Positions 1-6,361 of a DNA stretch of 12,044 bases are shown here, one piece after another (position 1 is the first letter of the stretch; every line of letters begins with the position of its first letter). The notes under the pieces are model-generated. The model was not told the DNA's origin. It ran no database searches and was given only the letters and a program-made list of their open reading frames with translations. The translations under genes and the position numbers were made by a program. Source of the stretch: Comamonas sp. (GTDB lineage: Bacteria > Pseudomonadota > Gammaproteobacteria > Burkholderiales > Burkholderiaceae_C); assembly GCA_019236485.1 (NCBI GenBank), contig JAFAIY010000077.1, positions 1-12,044 of the forward strand, in the 5' to 3' direction.

Positions 1-2
1 AC

Positions 3-161
3 GTGCTGCATGTGGAATCGGAAGTCGTGGAAATCATTCCCTCCCAGTCCAAGCCCAACCGCGCCATGGTGCGCATGCTGTGCCAGACCAAAAACCAGCA
101 CGGCGAGGTGCTGCAGCGCTTCAGACCCAAGATGGTCTGCTTTAAAAAGCCCGGGGCTTGA
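3..161 (+). CDS. MaoC-like hot-dog dehydratase, C-terminal fragment
   Basis: The window opens inside this gene; only the last 52 residues are visible, ending in TGA. The fragment reads LHVESEVVEIIPSQSKPNRA and continues with MVRM, a QTKNQHGEVLQ segment and FRPKM. This alternation of beta strands resembles the end of MaoC-type acyl-CoA hydratases, where a strand begins LHVESEV and a later strand carries N-Q-x-G-E-V followed by a short basic tail. Family members hydrate or dehydrate enoyl- or hydroxyacyl-type thioesters in the cytoplasm. The catalytic Asp/His region would lie upstream of the window and cannot be checked. The frame is supported because two other frames over the same bases give arginine- and cysteine-rich nonsense. 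The substrate is unknown. The family call rests on recalled motif similarity alone. Confidence 0.6.
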   Translation: MLHVESEVVEIIPSQSKPNRAMVRMLCQTKNQHGEVLQRFRPKMVCFKKPGA

Positions 162-185
162 GAGCTCGGGCATGGCGCCCAGATC

Positions 186-201
186 CTTGCGCCAGCGCAA
201 G
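186..201. repeat. short perfect hairpin between maoC-like gene and DUF3079 gene
   Basis: CTTGCGC (186-192) and GCGCAAG (195-201) are exact reverse complements separated by CA. A second GCGCAAG at 219-225 could pair with the same left arm. There is no T tract, so this is not a typical intrinsic terminator. It lies in the 72-bp gap before the small cysteine-rich gene and might affect its translation or the 3' end of the upstream transcript. Confidence 0.4.
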
Positions 202-233
202 ACCACGGCCCTGCATAAGCGCAAGCTGCGGCC

Positions 234-458
234 ATGGTCAAGAAATTTCCACAGCACCCCGCCCATCCCGAGCGCAATTGCTGGGGCTGCGACCGGTATT
301 GCGCTGCCAACGCCATGGCTTGCGGCAATGGCTCGGACCGCACACAGCATCCGGCCGAAATTTTTGGCGCGGACTGGATGGATTGGGGCTTGCCGGCTGC
401 GGACTCACCCTCGCCCGCGGCCAGCATCCCGGGAAACGCCGAAAGCTCCGGGCGCTGA
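234..458 (+). CDS. small four-cysteine protein, DUF3079 family
   Basis: This 74-residue protein begins MVKKFPQHPAHPERNCWGCD. It has a conserved-looking core up to about residue 52: four cysteines spaced C16-x2-C19-x3-C23-x6-C30, then GNGSDRTQHPAE and an F-G-x-D-W-x-x-W-G block. I recognise this as the DUF3079 pattern, a family of small proteins without known function found in Proteobacteria. The cysteine spacing suggests a bound zinc ion or an iron-sulfur cluster, which is inference. There is no signal peptide or membrane segment, so it is probably cytoplasmic. The last 20 residues are low-complexity (Pro, Ala, Ser). The start is the ATG giving the family's usual N-terminus; no strong ribosome binding site precedes it. 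It lies 72 bp after the hydratase fragment and ends 9 bp from the end of the convergent lysR. Confidence 0.78.
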   Translation: MVKKFPQHPAHPERNCWGCDRYCAANAMACGNGSDRTQHPAEIFGADWMDWGLPAADSPSPAASIPGNAESSGR

Positions 459-467
459 ATCACAGCC

Positions 468-1409
468 TCAGCTGTCCGGGCCCTGTTGCGCCAGTTCCCG
501 GCCCTGCTGCATCAGCGCCTCGACCAGCCATTGCACGGCCAGATCCGCAGGGCGATGCAGCGGCAGCAGCGCATGCACCTGAAACGGCACGGAAAATGCC
601 AGCGGTCGCACCACCAGCTGCGGCCCCGCACAGGCCCGCACCGTGAGCGGGTTGACAATGGCCACGCCCAGACCGTGCTGCACCATGGCGCAGACGGCCA
701 CGGCACTATGGGTTTCGAGCTGCAGCACGCGCTCCACCCCGGTGCGGGCAAACCAGGCATCGATCTGCTGGCGATAGGGGTCGTCGCGCGCCAGGCTGAT
801 GAACGGCAGTCCTCTGAAGTCCTCGGCCTGCAGCACGGCCTTGGCGGCCAGAGCATGGCCGGCGGGCAGCACGGCCACCTCGTCCATGGCGGGCAGCGGC
901 AGGCTGCGCGTGCCCGGCGGCGCATCGGCGAGTTCGGACAGGCCCAGATCGAAGCGCTGGGCGGCCATCCACTCCTGCAGCAGCGGCGCCTCCTGGGTCG
1001 CCACGCTCACGGCCACGGCACCATGCGTGGCCTGCAGCCGCGCCAGCGCCCCGGGCAGCAGGGCGTGGCTGAGCGCGGGCAGGCACAGCACGCTGATATG
1101 CGCACCCTGGGCGCGCCCCAGCTCCTGGGCGCGCTCTATCACCCGCTCCAGTCCCTGCCAGCTGCGCTGCACCTCGTCCCAGAGCAGCAGCGCCCGCGCA
1201 TTCGCGCGCAGACGGCCCTGCGCCCGCTCGAACAGCGCATAGCCCAGCAATTGCTCCATGCGTGCCAGCTCGCGGCTGACCGTGGGCTGGGAGCTGTAGA
1301 GCAGCTGGGCCGCGCCCGTGACGCTGCCGGCCGTCATGACGGCACGGAACACCTCGAGATGACGGTGAGTGATGCGCTGGGCCAGTGTCGATGAGGGTAG
1401 ATCTGCCAT
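468..1409 (-). CDS. lysR: LysR-type regulator, likely LysR activator of lysA
   Basis: A 313-residue LysR-family transcription factor. The N-terminal winged helix-turn-helix spans about residues 15-75, with the recognition region around TGAAQLLYSSQPTVSRELAR. The C-terminal periplasmic-binding-like effector domain runs from about residue 100 to 300. It is the divergent neighbour of lysA, the arrangement of E. coli lysR-lysA. Several stretches (VMTAGS near the start, SQPTVSRELAR, EVQRSW, ETHSA-VCAMV, VNPLT, PLHRP) match the E. coli LysR protein as I recall it. In E. coli, LysR activates lysA and represses itself, responding to diaminopimelate and lysine; the same role is inferred here. I chose the ATG at 1409 (MADLPSS) because the 32 extra residues of the longer frame are not LysR-like and would overlap the putative operator. 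No clear Shine-Dalgarno sequence precedes it. Confidence 0.88.
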   Translation of the reverse strand: MADLPSSTLAQRITHRHLEVFRAVMTAGSVTGAAQLLYSSQPTVSRELARMEQLLGYALFERAQGRLRANARALLLWDEVQRSWQGLERVIERAQELGRAQGAHISVLCLPALSHALLPGALARLQATHGAVAVSVATQEAPLLQEWMAAQRFDLGLSELADAPPGTRSLPLPAMDEVAVLPAGHALAAKAVLQAEDFRGLPFISLARDDPYRQQIDAWFARTGVERVLQLETHSAVAVCAMVQHGLGVAIVNPLTVRACAGPQLVVRPLAFSVPFQVHALLPLHRPADLAVQWLVEALMQQGRELAQQGPDS

Positions 1410-1426
1410 GGACCAAGCATATCCAA

Positions 1427-1443
1427 TTTGAATGAACTTCAAA
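1427..1443. promoter_or_regulatory. candidate LysR operator between lysR and lysA
   Basis: The gap between the two divergent genes contains TTTGAA-N5-TTCAAA, a perfect inverted repeat with six-base arms. Inside it TGAA-N5-TTCA (1429-1441) fits the T-N11-A pattern of LysR-type binding sites. It lies 18 bp upstream of the lysR start and 73 bp upstream of the lysA start, a suitable place for both autoregulation and activation. A wider CCAAT (1423-1427) / ATTGG (1453-1457) inverted pair flanks it. Binding is inferred, not shown. Confidence 0.5.
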
Positions 1444-1516
1444 AAACAAGCGATTGGACTGAATGGATGACTATGGGCATGATGCCGGGCATTCGAGTGT
1501 TCCAAAGACCGCCCCC

Positions 1517-2764
1517 ATGTCCAACCCCTTCTCCCCCGCCCTGCTCTGGAATCTGGCCGACCAATACGGCACGCCGCTGTGGGTCTACGACGCCGCCACC
1601 ATCCGCGAGCGCATCGCCCAGCTCCAGGCTTTCGACACCGTGCGCTTTGCGCAGAAGGCCTGCTCCAACATCCATATCCTCAAGCTGATGCGCGAGCAGG
1701 GTGTGAAGGTGGATGCGGTCTCGCGCGGCGAGATCCTGCGCGCTCTGGCCGCGGGCTTCACGCCGGGCTTTGGCGAGCCCGCCGATATCGTCTTCACCGC
1801 CGATGTGATGGACGAGGCCACGCTGGCCACCGTGGCCCTGCACCAGGTGCCCGTGAATGCCGGCTCCATCGACATGCTGCACCAACTGGCGGCCGCATCG
1901 CCCGGCCACCATGTGTGGCTGCGCATCAACCCCGGCTTCGGCCACGGCCATAGCAACAAGACCAATACCGGCGGCGAGCACAGCAAGCACGGCATCTGGC
2001 ACAGCGAGCTAGAAGCCGCGCTGGCAGCGATCAAGGCCGGCGGCCTGGTACTGGCCGGCCTGCATATGCATATCGGCTCGGGCGTCGACTACGGCCATCT
2101 GCAGGAGGTCTGCGGCGCCATGGTCAAGCTGGTGGAGCGCACCCATGCGGCCGGCCACGATCTGCATGCGATCTCGGCCGGCGGCGGCCTGTCGATTCCC
2201 TATCGCGATGGCGACGCCACCATAGACACGACCCATTACCACGGTCTGTGGAACGCCGCGCGCCAGCAAGCCGAGGCCATCGTGGGCCACAAGCTGGGCC
2301 TGGAGCTCGAGCCCGGCCGCTTCCTCGTCGCCGAGTCCGGCGTGCTGCTGGGCACGGTGCGCGCCACCAAGAATGCGGGCAGCAACCACTTCGTGCTGGT
2401 GGACACCGGCTTCAACGAGCTGATGCGCCCCAGCATGTACGGCAGCTACCACGGCATGGAAGTGCTGCGCCGCGACGGCCTGCAGCTGCCCACGCAGGAC
2501 AGCGTGGTCGCCGGCCCGCTCTGCGAATCGGGTGACGTGTTCACCCAGGGCGACGGCGGCGTGGTGCTGCCGCGCGCCCTGGCCGGCGCCGGCGTGGGCG
2601 ACCTGCTGGTGATCCACGACACGGGCGCCTACGGCAGCTCCATGTCCAGCAACTACAACACGCGCCCTCTGGCGGCCGAGGTGCTGGTGGACGGCGGCCA
2701 GGCCCGGCTGATCCGCCGCCGCCAGACCGTGGACGAGCTGCTGGCCCTGGAATTGGACCTCTGA
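1517..2764 (+). CDS. lysA: diaminopimelate decarboxylase LysA
   Basis: This PLP enzyme converts meso-diaminopimelate to L-lysine and CO2, the last step of lysine synthesis, in the cytoplasm. The 415 residues show the whole fold-type III alanine-racemase-like barrel followed by the C-terminal beta domain. Visible motifs are RFAQKACSN with the Schiff-base lysine K47, HIGSG at 185-189, the glycine loop GGGLS at 222-226, EPGR at 265-268, and CESGD with the catalytic Cys336. The GFGHGHSNKTNTGGE and LIRRRQT stretches match the E. coli-type LysA as I recall it, which also sits beside a divergent lysR. I chose the ATG at 1517 (MSNPFSP); an in-frame ATG at 1463 would add 18 residues unlike the family and cross the regulatory gap. 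No strong ribosome binding site is seen at either. Transcription probably ends at the hairpin near 2794. Confidence 0.95.
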   Translation: MSNPFSPALLWNLADQYGTPLWVYDAATIRERIAQLQAFDTVRFAQKACSNIHILKLMREQGVKVDAVSRGEILRALAAGFTPGFGEPADIVFTADVMDEATLATVALHQVPVNAGSIDMLHQLAAASPGHHVWLRINPGFGHGHSNKTNTGGEHSKHGIWHSELEAALAAIKAGGLVLAGLHMHIGSGVDYGHLQEVCGAMVKLVERTHAAGHDLHAISAGGGLSIPYRDGDATIDTTHYHGLWNAARQQAEAIVGHKLGLELEPGRFLVAESGVLLGTVRATKNAGSNHFVLVDTGFNELMRPSMYGSYHGMEVLRRDGLQLPTQDSVVAGPLCESGDVFTQGDGGVVLPRALAGAGVGDLLVIHDTGAYGSSMSSNYNTRPLAAEVLVDGGQARLIRRRQTVDELLALELDL

Positions 2765-2793
2765 TTCGATAGCTGCCAGCGCTTATCCCTGAA

Positions 2794-2821
2794 GGGTTTC
2801 AGGCCAACTGAAACCCGTTTT
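2794..2821 (+). terminator. intrinsic terminator after lysA
   Basis: GGGTTTCAG (2794-2802) and CTGAAACCC (2808-2816) form a perfect nine-base stem with the five-base loop GCCAA, followed by GTTTT. It lies 30 bp after the lysA stop and 40 bp before the transporter start, so it probably separates the two genes. The T run is short, so termination may be partial. Confidence 0.65.
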
Positions 2822-2860
2822 CCATCGGGCGCCGTCCATGGCGCCCAGCGTGTCTTCTAC

Positions 2861-3748
2861 ATGCCACTGCACTCTGCCTCCTCGGCCCATCGCCATACGC
2901 TGACGGGCATTGGCTTCACGGTACTGGCCTGCGCCTGCTTCTCGGTACTCGATACCGGCTCCAAATACGCGGGTGCGCTGCTGCCGCTGCTGATGGCACT
3001 ATGGCTGCGCTATGTGTTGCAGTCGGCACTGACCGTGGGCTTTGGCGTGGCCAGGCACGGGCTGGACATCTTCCGCACGCAGCGCCCGGGTTTCCAGTTC
3101 CTGCGCGCCATGCTGTTCTGCCTGAGCAATGCGCTGGCCATGCTGAGTCTGCGCTATCTGCCGCTGGCGGAGTTCACCGCAATCGTGGCCCTCACCCCGC
3201 TGGCCCTCACTCTGGTCGCCGCGCTGTGGCTGCGCCAACGCGTCAGCCCGCTGCGCTGGGTGCTGGTGGCGCTGGGCTTTGCGGGAACCCTGGTCATCAT
3301 CCGGCCAGGCGCCAATTTCAGCGGCTGGGCTCTGCTCTGGCCCGCGCTGCAGCTGGCCGCCAACACGGCCTACCAGGTCCTGAGCAGCCGCATGGCCGGC
3401 AAGGAACGGCCGCTGACCACGCAGATCTACACCAGCCTGCTGGCGCTGGCTGTGACCTGCGCCGCCCTGCCATGGACCTGGCAGTTGCCGGATACCGCCG
3501 CGCTGTGGCTGGCCGGCATCGCCATGGGGCTGGGCAGCGCGGTCGGGCATCTGATGCTGCTCAAGGCCTATGAAAAAGCCGAACCCGCGACCATCACGCC
3601 GTTTCTGTACAGCCAGATTCCCTGCGCGCTGCTGGCCGGCTGGCTGGTCTACGGCCACATTCCCGACCAATGGGCCGTGCTGGGCATGGCCGTCATCGCC
3701 GTCTGCGGTGCAGCCAGCGCCTGGCTGAGCCTGCGGGAACTTCGTTAA
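2861..3748 (+). CDS. DMT superfamily transporter with two EamA domains
   Basis: A 295-residue, very hydrophobic membrane protein with about ten predicted transmembrane helices, arranged as two EamA repeats (about residues 14-147 and 160-292). Typical features are the N-terminal helix containing ACACFSVLDTGSK, the loop LRYLPLAEFTAIVALTPL at the end of repeat one, and EKAEPATITPFLYSQI in repeat two. Family members sit in the inner membrane and mostly export small metabolites such as amino acids or purines. The substrate cannot be read from the sequence. The gene follows lysA, so lysine or a relative is one guess, but the terminator between them weakens that link. No clear Shine-Dalgarno sequence precedes the ATG. 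It converges with gpsA, with a repeat-rich 78-bp gap between the stops. Confidence 0.85.
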   Translation: MPLHSASSAHRHTLTGIGFTVLACACFSVLDTGSKYAGALLPLLMALWLRYVLQSALTVGFGVARHGLDIFRTQRPGFQFLRAMLFCLSNALAMLSLRYLPLAEFTAIVALTPLALTLVAALWLRQRVSPLRWVLVALGFAGTLVIIRPGANFSGWALLWPALQLAANTAYQVLSSRMAGKERPLTTQIYTSLLALAVTCAALPWTWQLPDTAALWLAGIAMGLGSAVGHLMLLKAYEKAEPATITPFLYSQIPCALLAGWLVYGHIPDQWAVLGMAVIAVCGAASAWLSLRELR

Positions 3749-3805
3749 CCCCCAGAGCCGCGGTGCGGCTTCCCCAAGAAAGGGGGCGACAGCCCTTGCT
3801 GGCCG
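3749..3805. repeat. C-rich palindromic intergenic repeat
   Basis: The gap between the convergent transporter and gpsA genes holds a nested structure. AGCCGC-GGT-GCGGCT (3756-3770) forms a perfect six-base hairpin, followed by CCCC (3772-3775) pairing with GGGG (3782-3785), then GCGACAGCCC and GGCC. This layout (C run, GC hairpin, TTCCCC, GGGGGCGAC) resembles, from memory, a dispersed intergenic element of Comamonadaceae genomes. A second copy is not visible in this window. It could serve as a two-way transcription end, though no T tract is present. Confidence 0.5.
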
Positions 3806-3826
3806 TCCCTGGCCTGGGCTACGCCA

Positions 3827-4840
3827 TCAGCTCTCGCGCTTGGGGTCGCGGCCCATCAGATGCTCCACGGCCTGAGCGGCCGTGATGCGGCCGTCGAGCA
3901 GTTCCACCACGGTTTCGCTGATCGGCATTTCCACGCCCATCTGGCGCGCGCGGGCCAGCACGGTGCGGGCGCTGTACACCCCCTCGGCCACATGACCCAG
4001 CGAGGCCACGGCCTGCTCCAGCGTCTTGCCCTCGGCCAGCAGCAGGCCCACCTTGCGGTTGCGTGAGAGATCGCCGGTCGCGGTGAGCACCAGATCGCCG
4101 AGGCCGGACAGGCCCATAAAGGTTTCGGCACGCGCGCCCAGCGCCACGCCCAGGCGCGTCATCTCGGCCAGGCCGCGCGTGACCAGCGCCGCGCGTGCGT
4201 TCAGCCCCAGCTGCAGTCCGTCGCACAGGCCCGTGGCAATGGCCAGCACGTTCTTCACGGCCCCGCCGACCTCCACGCCCACGATGTCGTCGTTGGCATA
4301 GACGCGCATGGCCTCGCCATGGAAGGCGCTCACCAGCAGCTCACTCACGCCCTCATGCGCGCTGGCCGCCACCAGGGCCGTGGGCTGCTGGCGCGCGACC
4401 TCGGCGGCAAAGCTGGGGCCGCTGAGCACGCCGCTCTGGAGCTGGGGCGCAACCTGCTGGCAGACCTCGTGCGCCATCAGGCCGAATGCTCCGGCCGCAG
4501 CATCGGCAGCCACGGCCTCGAAGCCCTTGCACAACCAGACCACGGGCACGCTGCAGTCCTTGAGCCGGCCCAGCCACTGGCGCAGCGCCGCCATGGGCGT
4601 GCCCAGCACGATCAGGTCGGCGTCCGCGACCTGCTCCATCACCTCGCCGCTCACCACGCTCAAGGCCTCGGGAAAGACTATGCCCGGGAGATAGCGGCTG
4701 TTGGCGCGCTCGGCCTGCATGAGCTGCGCCTGCGCAGGGTCGCGCGCCCAGAGCGCGACCTCGCGCTTGTCCGGATGCCGGGCCGCGCTGATGGCCATGG
4801 CCGTACCCCAGGCGCCAGCGCCGATGACAAGAATTTTCAT
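3827..4840 (-). CDS. gpsA: NAD(P)+-dependent glycerol-3-phosphate dehydrogenase GpsA
   Basis: GpsA reduces dihydroxyacetone phosphate to sn-glycerol 3-phosphate, the backbone for phospholipid synthesis, in the cytoplasm. The 337 residues start [14 protein letters not shown], the nucleotide-binding GxGxWG motif at residues 7-12. The N-terminal Rossmann domain includes WARDP (31-35) and LCKGF (103-107). The C-terminal helical substrate domain carries the catalytic lysine in [13 protein letters not shown] (K196), the GLSGLGDL block (243-250) and SRNRKVG (259-265). The length is normal for the family. It is the last gene of the rhodanese-grxC-secB-gpsA block, 117 bp after secB with a hairpin terminator in between, so it may have its own promoter. 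No Shine-Dalgarno sequence is obvious before the ATG. Unlike E. coli, no cysE follows; a convergent transporter does. Confidence 0.96.
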   Translation of the reverse strand: MKILVIGAGAWGTAMAISAARHPDKREVALWARDPAQAQLMQAERANSRYLPGIVFPEALSVVSGEVMEQVADADLIVLGTPMAALRQWLGRLKDCSVPVVWLCKGFEAVAADAAAGAFGLMAHEVCQQVAPQLQSGVLSGPSFAAEVARQQPTALVAASAHEGVSELLVSAFHGEAMRVYANDDIVGVEVGGAVKNVLAIATGLCDGLQLGLNARAALVTRGLAEMTRLGVALGARAETFMGLSGLGDLVLTATGDLSRNRKVGLLLAEGKTLEQAVASLGHVAEGVYSARTVLARARQMGVEMPISETVVELLDGRITAAQAVEHLMGRDPKRES

Positions 4841-4849
4841 AAGCGAATT

Positions 4850-4877
4850 TTGATAGCAGTTTGTGCAGACCTCACAA
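4850..4877 (-). promoter_or_regulatory. candidate gpsA promoter
   Basis: Reading on the minus strand, TTGTGA (4872-4877), a 16-base spacer and TATCAA (4850-4855) give a weak sigma-70-like promoter; each hexamer matches four of six consensus bases. It would start transcription about three bases before the gpsA ATG, giving an almost leaderless mRNA, consistent with the absence of a Shine-Dalgarno sequence. The overlapping text TTTTGATAGCAG may instead belong to an intergenic repeat. Confidence 0.3.
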
Positions 4878-4879
4878 GC

Positions 4880-4905
4880 AAAAGAGGCCTCCAGGGCCTC
4901 TTTTT
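4880..4905. terminator. bidirectional hairpin terminator between secB and gpsA
   Basis: AAAAGAGGCC (4880-4889) and GGCCTCTTTT (4895-4904) form a perfect ten-base stem around a five-base loop, with a T run on each strand's 3' side. On the minus strand it stands 52 bp after the secB stop and 39 bp before gpsA. It should end or attenuate the secB transcript before gpsA. Confidence 0.75.
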
Positions 4906-4957
4906 ACGCCGCCGCACCGATTCTTGCACGGCGCGGCGATCAGCCCCTGGTCGGAGC

Positions 4958-5416
4958 TTACTGGGTCAGCTGGCCTTCGGCCTGGGCGGCGGCAGCCTGC
5001 TGCTGCTCGTACATGGCCTGGAAGTTGATTTCGGCCAGGTGCACGGGCGGGAAGCCGGCGCGGGTCACCACGTCGGCCACGTTGCCGCGCAGATAGGGGT
5101 AGATGATCTGGGGGCAGGCAATGCCGATCACGCCGCCCATCTGGTCTTCGGGCACGTTGCGGATCTCGAAGATACCGGCCTGCTTGGCTTCGACCAGGAA
5201 CACGGTCTTGTCCTGGATCTTGGTCTGCACGGTGGCGGTCACGGCCACTTCATACACGCCTTCGGCCACGGGAGTGGCTTCCACACCCAGCTGAATGTCC
5301 ACGCTGGGCTGCTCCTGCTCCAGCAGGATGGCGGGAGAGTTGGGCTGCTCCAGGGACAGGTCCTTCAGATACACGCGCTGGATCTGGAACACGGGGCTGT
5401 TGTCTTGTTCGGCCAT
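4958..5416 (-). CDS. secB: protein-export chaperone SecB
   Basis: SecB is a cytoplasmic tetrameric chaperone that keeps precursor proteins unfolded and delivers them to SecA for export. The 152 residues are close to the usual 150-160. Family blocks are visible: [19 protein letters not shown] near residues 10-28, [13 protein letters not shown] around 54-66, EAKQAGIF near 76-83, and the segment [20 protein letters not shown] near 97-116, followed by [14 protein letters not shown]. The glutamine- and alanine-rich C-terminus is a common flexible tail. It follows grxC on the same strand after a 178-bp gap that contains a large inverted repeat, so it may have its own promoter. No strong Shine-Dalgarno sequence stands before the ATG; GAAAG about ten bases upstream is the best candidate. 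Confidence 0.97.
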   Translation of the reverse strand: MAEQDNSPVFQIQRVYLKDLSLEQPNSPAILLEQEQPSVDIQLGVEATPVAEGVYEVAVTATVQTKIQDKTVFLVEAKQAGIFEIRNVPEDQMGGVIGIACPQIIYPYLRGNVADVVTRAGFPPVHLAEINFQAMYEQQQAAAAQAEGQLTQ

Positions 5417-5453
5417 GATGAGCTTGGTCTTTCAGAAAAAATCTTGCGGGGGA

Positions 5454-5513
5454 CATGCAAATGCCTGCGGCGAGATACAGCACAAAGCTATGCTCACAGC
5501 AGGCATTTCCATG
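5454..5513. repeat. long inverted repeat upstream of secB
   Basis: AAATGCCTGC (5459-5468) and GCAGGCATTT (5499-5508) are a perfect ten-base inverted repeat. Past one C-C mismatch the arms continue as CATG (5454-5457) and CATG (5510-5513), giving 15-base arms with one mismatch and a 30-base loop. It lies 38 bp upstream of the secB start. It could be a 5'-UTR RNA structure or a pair of protein-binding sites. There is no adjacent T tract that would mark a clean terminator. Confidence 0.55.
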
Positions 5514-5594
5514 AAATAGCGACTTGCATTATGCAGTGACTGCCGCCGGCTCCGGGACAGCCGCCGGCCCGAGGCGGGAATCCGCGCCCGGCGC

Positions 5595-5852
5595 TCAGCT
5601 CTGCAGCAGCGGCACCAGACCGCCCTTGGCATCCAGCGCCATCAGGTCGTCGCAGCCGCCCACATGGGTCTCGCCGACGAAGATCTGCGGCACGGTGCGG
5701 CGGCCGGTGATCTGCATCATGTGGTCGCGTGCCGCGGGGTCGGCGTCGATGCGCACCTCCTCGATCTGCTCCACGCCCTTGGACTTGAGAATCTGCTTGG
5801 CACGGATGCAGTAGGGGCAGACGGCGGTGGTGTACATCTTCACGGCTTGCAT
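5595..5852 (-). CDS. grxC: glutaredoxin 3 GrxC
   Basis: A dithiol glutaredoxin of 85 residues (E. coli Grx3 is about 83) that uses glutathione to reduce disulfides and mixed disulfides in the cytoplasm. The active site CPYC is at residues 12-15, the cis-proline motif TVPQIFVG follows in the middle, and GGCDDL near the end carries the extra cysteine also present in E. coli Grx3. I chose the ATG at 5852 (MQAVKMYTT) because AGGAAG (5862-5867) lies nine bases upstream. An in-frame extension to 5939 would add 29 residues unlike the family and overlap the rhodanese gene. It stands 73 bp after the rhodanese gene and 178 bp before secB, in the E. coli-like order. Confidence 0.95.
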   Translation of the reverse strand: MQAVKMYTTAVCPYCIRAKQILKSKGVEQIEEVRIDADPAARDHMMQITGRRTVPQIFVGETHVGGCDDLMALDAKGGLVPLLQS

Positions 5853-5925
5853 GGGGGACAACTTCCTAGTATCTATTGCAGTGCAGCAGACTGCCGCACC
5901 TTCAAAAAGCAGAATGGGGGCCGCT

Positions 5926-6333
5926 TCAGGCTTTTTCAACCGGCAGGCCGGCCTCGCGCCAGGCCTTCATTCCGCCGGCCAGGGCCTGGGCTTTTTCGTA
6001 GCCCAGCTTCTTGGCCACTGCCTCGGCGCGCGCGGCGCGTGCGCCCGAAGCGCAGACCAGCACCACGGGCAGCTGCTTGTTCTTGACGGTGGTGGGCAGC
6101 TTTTCTTCGAGCTGGCTCAGGGGCAGGTTCCTCGCGCCGTTGACGTGAGCGGCGGCGAACTCTTCGGGCTCGCACACATCCAGCACCACGGCTTTTTCGC
6201 GGTTGATCAGATGCACGGCAGCGGCCGCCGACAGCGAACCGCCGGTGGCGCCACGCATCACGGGCAGCAGCAGCATCACGCCCGAAGCCACGGCAATCAG
6301 GATCAAATACCAGTTATCGATGATGAATTTCAC
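5926..6333 (-). CDS. membrane-anchored rhodanese-like protein, YibN type
   Basis: A 135-residue protein with one N-terminal transmembrane helix (about residues 8-26, rich in I, L, V) followed by a rhodanese domain (about 33-130). The active-site loop is CASGAR with the catalytic cysteine C94 and R99; LDVCEPEEF and GARNLPLSQL are standard rhodanese blocks. Such proteins carry sulfur as a persulfide, and the true substrate of the YibN group is not settled. The start is GTG at 6333, because AAGGA (6339-6343) lies five bases upstream and homologues begin KFIIDNWYLI at this point. The nearby ATG at 6338 opens only a two-codon frame ending in TGA, and the longer ATG frame from 6396 adds 21 unrelated residues. 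It is the first gene of the grxC-secB-gpsA block. Confidence 0.9.
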   Translation of the reverse strand: MKFIIDNWYLILIAVASGVMLLLPVMRGATGGSLSAAAAVHLINREKAVVLDVCEPEEFAAAHVNGARNLPLSQLEEKLPTTVKNKQLPVVLVCASGARAARAEAVAKKLGYEKAQALAGGMKAWREAGLPVEKA

Positions 6334-6361
6334 GTCATTCCTTGGGATGGCAAACCTGACG

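Noticed and set aside
10..646. Long plus-strand open frames across the MaoC-like tail and the DUF3079 gene (10-582 and 158-646)
   Set aside because: Their translations are Arg/Pro/Ala/Cys-rich without any domain, and they overlap recognisable genes in other frames.
1463..1516. Upstream ATG of lysA adding 18 residues
   Set aside because: The added residues (MDDYGHDAG...) are unlike LysA proteins and cover the lysR-lysA regulatory gap.
1410..1516. Lysine riboswitch before lysA
   Set aside because: The gap is too short for the large lysine riboswitch and shows none of its helices; a LysR protein is present instead.
4319..5539. 406-codon plus-strand open frame antisense to gpsA and secB
   Set aside because: Histidine- and glycine-rich shadow of two certain genes; a result of high G+C codon bias.
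5542..5568. Direct repeat GCCGCCGGC (5542-5550 and 5560-5568) between grxC and secB as a terminator
   Set aside because: Only a five-base stem can form and no T tract follows on either strand.
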